From: Eucalyptus grandis
Lineage: Eukaryota > Streptophyta > Magnoliopsida > Myrtales > Myrtaceae
DNA: 64,000 bases
Direction: 5' to 3'
NCBI RefSeq assembly: GCF_016545825.1
Contig: NC_052617.1
Location: 2,738,001-2,802,000 of the forward strand
This document shows, piece after piece, positions 58,158 to 64,000 of this stretch. A program made the position numbers and the translations under genes. The first letter of the stretch is position 1. Each line of letters starts with the position of its first letter. The notes beneath the pieces are model-generated. The model did no database searches and was not told where the DNA came from. It saw only the letters and a list, made by a program, of their open reading frames with translations.

Positions 58158-58922
58158 GGATAAATGCATAAGAAATCCTAAAACTTGTCATGGAGGTACA
58201 ATTGACTCCTAAAACATATAAAAAGTGCAATCAAGTCATAAAACTTATCAAATTAGTGCAATCAAATACTTTTATTAACTCTTTCCAACTTTACTAATAG
58301 AAAATATTGGCGTAGCTTTTTTTTTATATATATTTTCTTTCTCCTACGTGGTGGTGACGTATCTGAATCATGAAACATAAGACCAAAATGTTGTTTTATA
58401 CAATTTTTTTAAATTAAATTTTTAAAAATAAGCTAAATTATATGAGAGAGAGAGAGAGAGAGATTGCAACCCTCCCCACCATCGCCAAGAAGGACCAGCA
58501 AGGATTGCTGGCCATCTTGCACCCTCACCAATGCTTTCTGCTGATGGTGGGGTGGCGACAGCAAGAGCTTGCAGTCTTCCCAGCTTTTTTTTTTTTTGGT
58601 CGATCAGTCTTCCCAGCTTGGTTTCTCCTTTTCTTTAAATTTAGCTTATTTTTTTAAATTTAATTTAAATAAAATTTGTATTAAAACTCATTTTTAAACT
58701 AAAATAACATCATTTTAATCATGTCATCACCATATAATATAATGAAAATAATAATAAAAAGTTACGTCAACTTTTTTTGTTAGTCAAATTGGATAAAATT
58801 AAACTAAAGATTTGATTGAATTAATATGACAAGTTTTAAAACTCAATTACATTTTTTGTAATTTTACAAATTTTAAGACTGAATTACACTTTCATAACAA
58901 ATTTTAGAACTTTCATGCCCTA
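58158..58922. mobile_element. Long inverted-repeat MITE in intron of copy E
   Basis: Left arm phrases 'atcctaaaacttgtca' and 'gtgcaatcaagtcataaaac' recur as the reverse complement at the right end ('gacaagttttaaaactcaat', 'aaattttagaactttcatg'), giving arms of about 120 bp. The core holds a (GA)n run (58443-58463) and a GC-richer patch. No transposase. Target duplication not resolved. Confidence 0.65.
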
Positions 58923-59189
58923 TCTCTTATGTTAATATAGACAGTTAGATTTGTGGAGCTGTCATTTTTAACGGTCTTATATATGAGGGTCAAAGAAAAG
59001 GCCTTGTTACGGGAGTGGTCCTATTTTTGTTCATCTGCTCCATCATCCCTCGTTTCACTTATTTCCAAACAAAGCCACGCGCGTTCTTACCACGTTAAAC
59101 TCACCGAGCAATATCCCAACAAATGGCTCGTTTTTCCTATTTTGGCAAGACAATAAAGAATATAGAACCATCTCACTATACATGCATAA

Positions 59190-59748
59190 AGGAGAAAGTT
59201 ACCAAAAAAATTCCTAAACATATTACAACTGTGTTAATTCGATCTTAAACTTTTTAATTTCGCCAATTAAATCCAAATATTTTCACATTTGTCAATTGAC
59301 TTCATCTGATCAATTTTTAGGTTGAAAATCGCTAAATTAGACATCGGCTGAGTCATGTGACATAGTTGTCATTGACGTTAATATTTTTAAGTGACATTTT
59401 AATAAATCTTTTCTTTTCTTTTCTTTTTTATTCTAGACTTAGGGCCAGCAAAGGCATCCTGGCCCAAAATCAAGGAAAAAATAAGAAAAGAAAAAATTAA
59501 ATAGAAAAAAATTAAAAAGTTGAAAATGTTTTTAAAAATAATTAAAAATATCAACGTTGATGCCAAACATGCCACATATCCATACTAGAAGTTTTGGCCA
59601 AAATTAGTCGAATAAAATTAGTCGAATAAACTCAATTGACAAAATGAGAAATGTTATAAGACTCAATTGACACAAATAAAAAGTTTAAAATTGAAATTGT
59701 ATGACTGTAATAGGTTTAAGGCTTTATTTGTACTTTTATCTATACTTC
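59190..59748. mobile_element. Second inverted-repeat MITE in intron of copy E
   Basis: The left arm 'ttcctaaacatattacaact' with 'gatcttaaactttttaattt' is mirrored by the right arm (59640-59740, reverse complement containing 'ttaaactttttatttgtgtc'). Arms are about 110 bp. Related arms appear at 6195-6330 and 15560-15700. Confidence 0.6.
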
Positions 59749-60687
59749 TTGCATGAACTCAAGTGAACAGAACTTGTGTTATACGCATACCAGGATCTGG
59801 CCCTTGATGATGTCGTCCGGGTAGCCCTCCGACGGCATGGAATCGATCGTCATCTTGCTCTCCACCTCTCGGTCACCGTCACTTCTCTTCCTTCTCGACC
59901 TAAGCTCGTCTATCATCCCCTGCAACATCACATCGGACCTCTTGGCCACGTCCACCATCCTCTGCTCTCTCCCCTTGAAGTCCACTACCCTACTCAACTC
60001 TGGCAAGAAATCGTCAGGGTTTGTCCCGCTCAGCTCGAATAACTCAGTTATCACAGTTATCACCTCCCTGAACCGCTGGGCCACCTCGGCATTGTCCGCG
60101 TCAGCAGCAACCCCGAAGTAACGCTTCCTGGAGATCATCTGCCTAATGATTTCATCTCCACCCTCGCGAAACCGCCGCCCCCTGCCTCATAGAGGCTTCT
60201 CACGAGGAGCCTGAATTCCTCTAGCCGGACAGCAAGGGAGCTGGCAAGGTGGTGCGGGGAAAGGATTTGGAGGCCGTGAGACAAAGGAGGCTTCGCCAGT
60301 GGAGACCGTAAGAGGCAGTGCTAATGGTGGTCTGGCCGTCGGCCATAATCTCGGCGAAGAGCCTGCAGGCGCAATTGGCGAGGACGATGTCATTCCTGGT
60401 AAAGCACTCTCAGCGACCGATGGGGAGGATACGACCACTGCGGACTGGGAGCTAAAGGAGAGCGAGAGGACCAGGCCCTAGCAGTCGAAGAGGGACTAGA
60501 GAGGCCGGTGGACCGGCTTTTTCATGAGGAGGAGGCGGCCGATGATGGGGAGTGAGGATGGACTCGGTGGGACATTTCTCTTGTTGCTTCCCTGCAATTT
60601 GAACAAGAAGAGAAGGAAGAGGAAGGAGGATGCTGAAAGAATGTACACCCACGCGTCTTCTATGAGCATGTGATGGAGGCTCCGTGA

Positions 60688-60706
60688 GAGAGAGAGAGAG
60701 AGAGAG
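60688..60706. repeat. (GA)n microsatellite, copy E leader
   Basis: Short GA run upstream of copy E, same position as in copies B and F. Confidence 0.9.
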
Positions 60707-60749
60707 GACGGGTAGAGAGATGTAAGAAGTAAGAAGTTTTACAAGGTAA

Positions 60750-62330
60750 GTTCTACAAGGTACGTTGGGTCAAATTTTTAACCCCTCATACCATTTCTCA
60801 ATGGCAGAGTAACACATATCAAATTATTCATAGAAATTGGGATACAAAACTTCATGTTGCCTATATTATTTGTTATCTCTACATCCATGACTTATAACCA
60901 TGACCAAATACATCTTGGAACTATTAAACTAATAAAGACACGGGAACTAGAAAGCTCGATAAAAATATTGAACTAGAAAATGCACTTATACATATAAGAA
61001 CTTGAACTTTGACTCTTGAAACCTATGACACACTTAAGACTCATAAAACTATGACTAAATACATTTACTAGATGCAAAGTAATTAAACTTAGACTCTAGT
61101 TTTGTTCTCCAACCTTAGTGGCCCAATAAACATCTTGGAAGATCAACCGACATCGATGCAAATAGATCAAAAGAATCCCCAATTGCTATGTGGTTGATTA
61201 GCAGTCTCAAAATCGACTTCAAACTTGTGTATTGATATCTTCATAGTTAATCAATAACCATGAAAGCGACAACTAATTCATTAAATCGTTAACTAACACA
61301 TAATTGACATCTGCAAACCCATCGAATCAAACTATAGCCAAAATTGGCCTTTGCTTCTAAACAAAATGATTGAGCTGAATTAATCGACAAGGTATGAATT
61401 GAGCTTACGAATTGATTGATATATCCCGGGCTCTCGCACCAATTAGTAAATTGTGCCCACTCATTAAAATCAGATTTTGACTACATATTTGATTGTATAA
61501 TTTTTCTCGCTCAGGAAACTCGACCGTGACAACTAATTGACTTGGCTACAATAATTGTATTTCTACAACTTTCAAACAACACCTTTGATAATTGCTACCG
61601 CCTAAGACTTCGACTACGATTAACCTGTTCCCCCTATTTTCATCCCTGTAGTCAAATTGATTTCAGCCAAACTTGGTGAATCGATGTCAATGTTGCTCGC
61701 CATGAATGACTTTGACTTGAATGACGTCGACTCAGCTATCAGTCAAACACGTTCCCCATTGTCAACCTAATTCTATTTGCTTCTTAGAATCAACATCCGT
61801 TTGACTGTCCATTTTATACGTGGTCTATATCACATCACTTGTGTTGGTCAATATATTGTTTACCCCTTCCTTATTGATACCCATCATGTTCTATTAATAA
61901 GTCCATACTCATAATCGGACTTGACTTTATGTACTCGAGACTCTACTTCATCACTACGATCCAACCTGAGAAATTCCTCTTTGCCTCAATAGTCTTAGCA
62001 CTTCATCATTAAATTGGCCTGATTTAGTATCATATTCAAAGCCATAATCAACGTATTGTGAGAGGCATCAATTCTTATTAACTCTTTGACATCGAAGTTG
62101 ACAATTTTTTTGGGGTGCCAACACGTATATGACACTCAATAAATTAAAATGATCATGTGTCAAATAAATTCATGTAAGCCTATGTTTAGTGATTTCTAAA
62201 CTAATTGCCAGTGTCTTCTAATATACTTAATAAGTTCCATACAAATATTTCTAGGCAAGATTCTCTGACATATCATGAATTTGGGTTGGTTAGTCTGATC
62301 CCAAATATATCCCAATAACTATATTGTTGC
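60750..62330. repeat. Upstream flank of copy E
   Basis: 60763-61745 matches the flank of fragment F (3650-5345, less an internal 750 bp). 61920-62330 matches 43260-43671. No gene supported. Confidence 0.7.
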
Positions 62331-62335
62331 CAGAG
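62331..62335. other. Unoccupied target site of the solo LTR
   Basis: A single CAGAG in 'gttgccagagtccgatcc'. In the duplicate at 43667-46019 this CAGAG is doubled around the solo LTR. Confidence 0.9.
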
Positions 62336-64000
62336 TCCGATCCAGACCCGCCACACATTTTCGCATAAAATTTCAAATTTAGCTTCACCAAGACAGTGCA
62401 ATACTACCAGCGACTCATCACCGGATCATGTCAATAAATTATTTTAAACTAAGTAAACAAATAAATCACTTCTATGTGCAGCAACAACCGTTTATTACAA
62501 AATGTGTTTGCGGAATCTGGCCAAAAATAAAAAAGCAAAAACGGTGTACTGCAATCTGCAAGTCGCAGTTGAAAAAGAAAGCCATATAATTGCAAACGCA
62601 AGACATTAAAAAAAAAATTAAAGCCATTCGACGATAGGTCTGAATTTTAATTTAGAAGTTAGGCTTTAAATGAGGAAAGTTACCAAAAATGTCGATTCCT
62701 CAAATATTTGACCACGGAGAAATGAAGTAACAAAAAAAAAAAAAAAAAAAGCCTCTCTAAAATTTTAGAGAGACGATTGTGTGACAATCTTTAATCTACT
62801 ATAAGAATAAGAATCTATTCTGAACAACAAAAAATCAAATAACAAATAAATATAAATTATTGTTGAGTCAACTTCTTCAAAATTTATGATTCATAACAAA
62901 CTATTTTTCTCACAATAGCCTAAAAAGTATTATGCTAGCAAAACCCAAAATTTTAATTAACCTAATAAAGAAGTCCGATTTATTAAATACTAGTCCGCCT
63001 CAATTTAAAAAATAAAATTTAATTTAATTGCATGATAAAGAAACTCATAATAACATTACACTCGAAGAGAAGTTGCAAGAGTTCTAATGCATTTTTCTCA
63101 ATTAGATGTAAACATATGGTGTGTTTATTTCGCAAAACCTAAATGATTTGAAAAGTATTTTCCCAAAAAAAAAAAAAATTGATCACTTAAATCACTTACA
63201 AAAATGAATGACGAAAAATATTGTCATCATTCGCGACATAAATTGTTATTGATAATAAAAAATTTATTATTGATGAATTTATTTCAAGCAATTCAAATAA
63301 TCATTTTCAAAAATGTTTTTAAAATTGTTTTTCTCTCTAAAAAAAAGGAATTGTATAATCAATCATAATTATGTTTGACAAAAAAAAATCAATCATATTA
63401 TGCTTGAAATTTGTTGTGAATCCCAAATTCCCATAAAAATTTATAGTTATCTATAATTTGATTTTTTTATTATCTAAAATAAATTGTTACTCTCACAATA
63501 AATTATAAATTATCATCTAATCGTTTCTCTTTTTGTTTCAACCACTAGTTGTTCGGAGGATGAGTTCACACTTATGAATGGACACGAACGGTTCCGTCCT
63601 TCGCACTCCTTTCGAGACGTGAAGACTGATGGGCCGAACATTGACTATTCATCATACAAGAAGGGCAAAAACGACAAGGTCGAAGATCATGGTGCTCTTC
63701 ACCTTGTGGCCCTTTGGATTGTGGAAGAAACCAAATGGAAATAGCCATGCCTTATCCTTCCCAGCGATCGGATACCAATTTCCGAGGCACTCCAGCCTGG
63801 GAGTCGGCACACTTCTTTATCACGTGTCGTTTGTAACAGTAAAATTACAGGAACGTGCGGTGGTAATTAAGCCCGAAAATATCGAAACATATAATGATAT
63901 TGTTTTATGACGTCAGACATGTTGTCGTGTTCGAGTTCGATGTCGTAACCCGGCGTCCGCGGGTTGCATGCTGAAGGTGCAAGGCCGGGCACTCAGGCCC
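62336..64000. repeat. AT-rich flank and start of a further cluster block
   Basis: 62336-63540 parallels 46020-47190; 63545-64000 parallels 47195-47660 and 5360-5820. By analogy with 47.2-51.6 kb, another CYP81 copy would be expected beyond the right edge of the window. No gene inside this stretch. Confidence 0.7.

Larger units (their letters stand above)
56885..60669 (-). pseudogene. CYP81 copy E, heavily decayed
   Basis: Exon 1 60669-59791, intron 59790-57504 (enlarged by two MITEs), exon 2 57503-56885. The usual start codon is ATA here (60663-60661); an in-frame ATG lies two codons upstream. Exon 1 has in-frame stops soon after KKPVHRPL, a frameshift near VAE-CFTRND and a deletion near 60180. 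Exon 2 has TGA at the GTIEW Trp position, further stops in the HPGMMDEA and NEAL regions, and TAG after ERIDE. The haem loop reads [12 protein letters not shown], with the conserved Gly after Cys-Pro changed to Arg. The oldest recognisable member of the cluster here. Confidence 0.88.

Overview
This is plant nuclear DNA, most likely from a woody eudicot. It carries plant-type A-class cytochrome P450 genes with one intron, Ty3/gypsy Tat/Ogre and Ty1/copia retrotransposons, hAT-type MITEs, an L1-like LINE tail and SINE-like pieces. The style of the AT-rich fold-back MITEs reminded me of Myrtaceae, but I cannot establish that from the sequence. I found no host gene that reads through intact. No rRNA, tRNA gene, CRISPR array or bacterial-type operon is visible.

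The host content is a decaying tandem cluster of CYP81-like P450 genes, all on the minus strand. There are three near-full-length copies: A at 9824-12493, B at 39305-41971 and C at 48747-51568. Each has the same two-exon structure (909 nt + 621 nt, phase-0 intron of about 1.14-1.29 kb), and each is broken in exon 1 by one lesion that differs between copies: a TGA in A, a TAG in B and a 1-base deletion in a G run in C. Copy D (52490-53271) is a decayed exon 1 whose intron runs straight into the promoter of C. Copy E (56885-60669) is heavily decayed, and a short first-exon fragment F lies at 3434-3562. The intergenic DNA is also duplicated. Block 5849-12430 matches 15195-17377 plus 37473-41915, and other flanks recur at 3.6-5.8, 42.2-43.7, 46.0-48.1, 53.4-54.4 and 60.7-64.0 kb.

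The largest feature is a 20,090-bp Ogre/Tat LTR retrotransposon (17378-37467, minus strand) inserted inside the B block. It has a 5-bp target duplication GCACC, 3.25-kb LTRs, a tRNA-Arg-type primer site and a polypurine tract. Its coding order is an extra ORF1, gag, protease plus G-patch, a recognisable intron, reverse transcriptase, two RNase H domains and integrase. The matching unoccupied site survives in block A (8002-8006). A 685-bp hAT MITE has since entered its 3' LTR; the 5' LTR keeps the empty site. The 3' untranslated part holds a 180-bp tandem array and three copies of a hairpin motif. A second, diverged family member survives as a solo LTR (43672-46014, duplication CAGAG), with its empty site at 62331-62335.

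Other regions: 0.5-3.4 kb is a copia remnant invaded by an old hAT element; 13.1-15.2 kb is a GC-rich stretch with a clean hAT MITE (14125-14684, 8-bp duplication ATTACCGA); 54.4-56.9 kb holds a fold-back repeat and a SINE-like insertion; and the intron of copy E carries two long inverted-repeat MITEs. Overall the window records the order of events at a P450 cluster: duplication, insertion, internal recombination and loss of reading frames.
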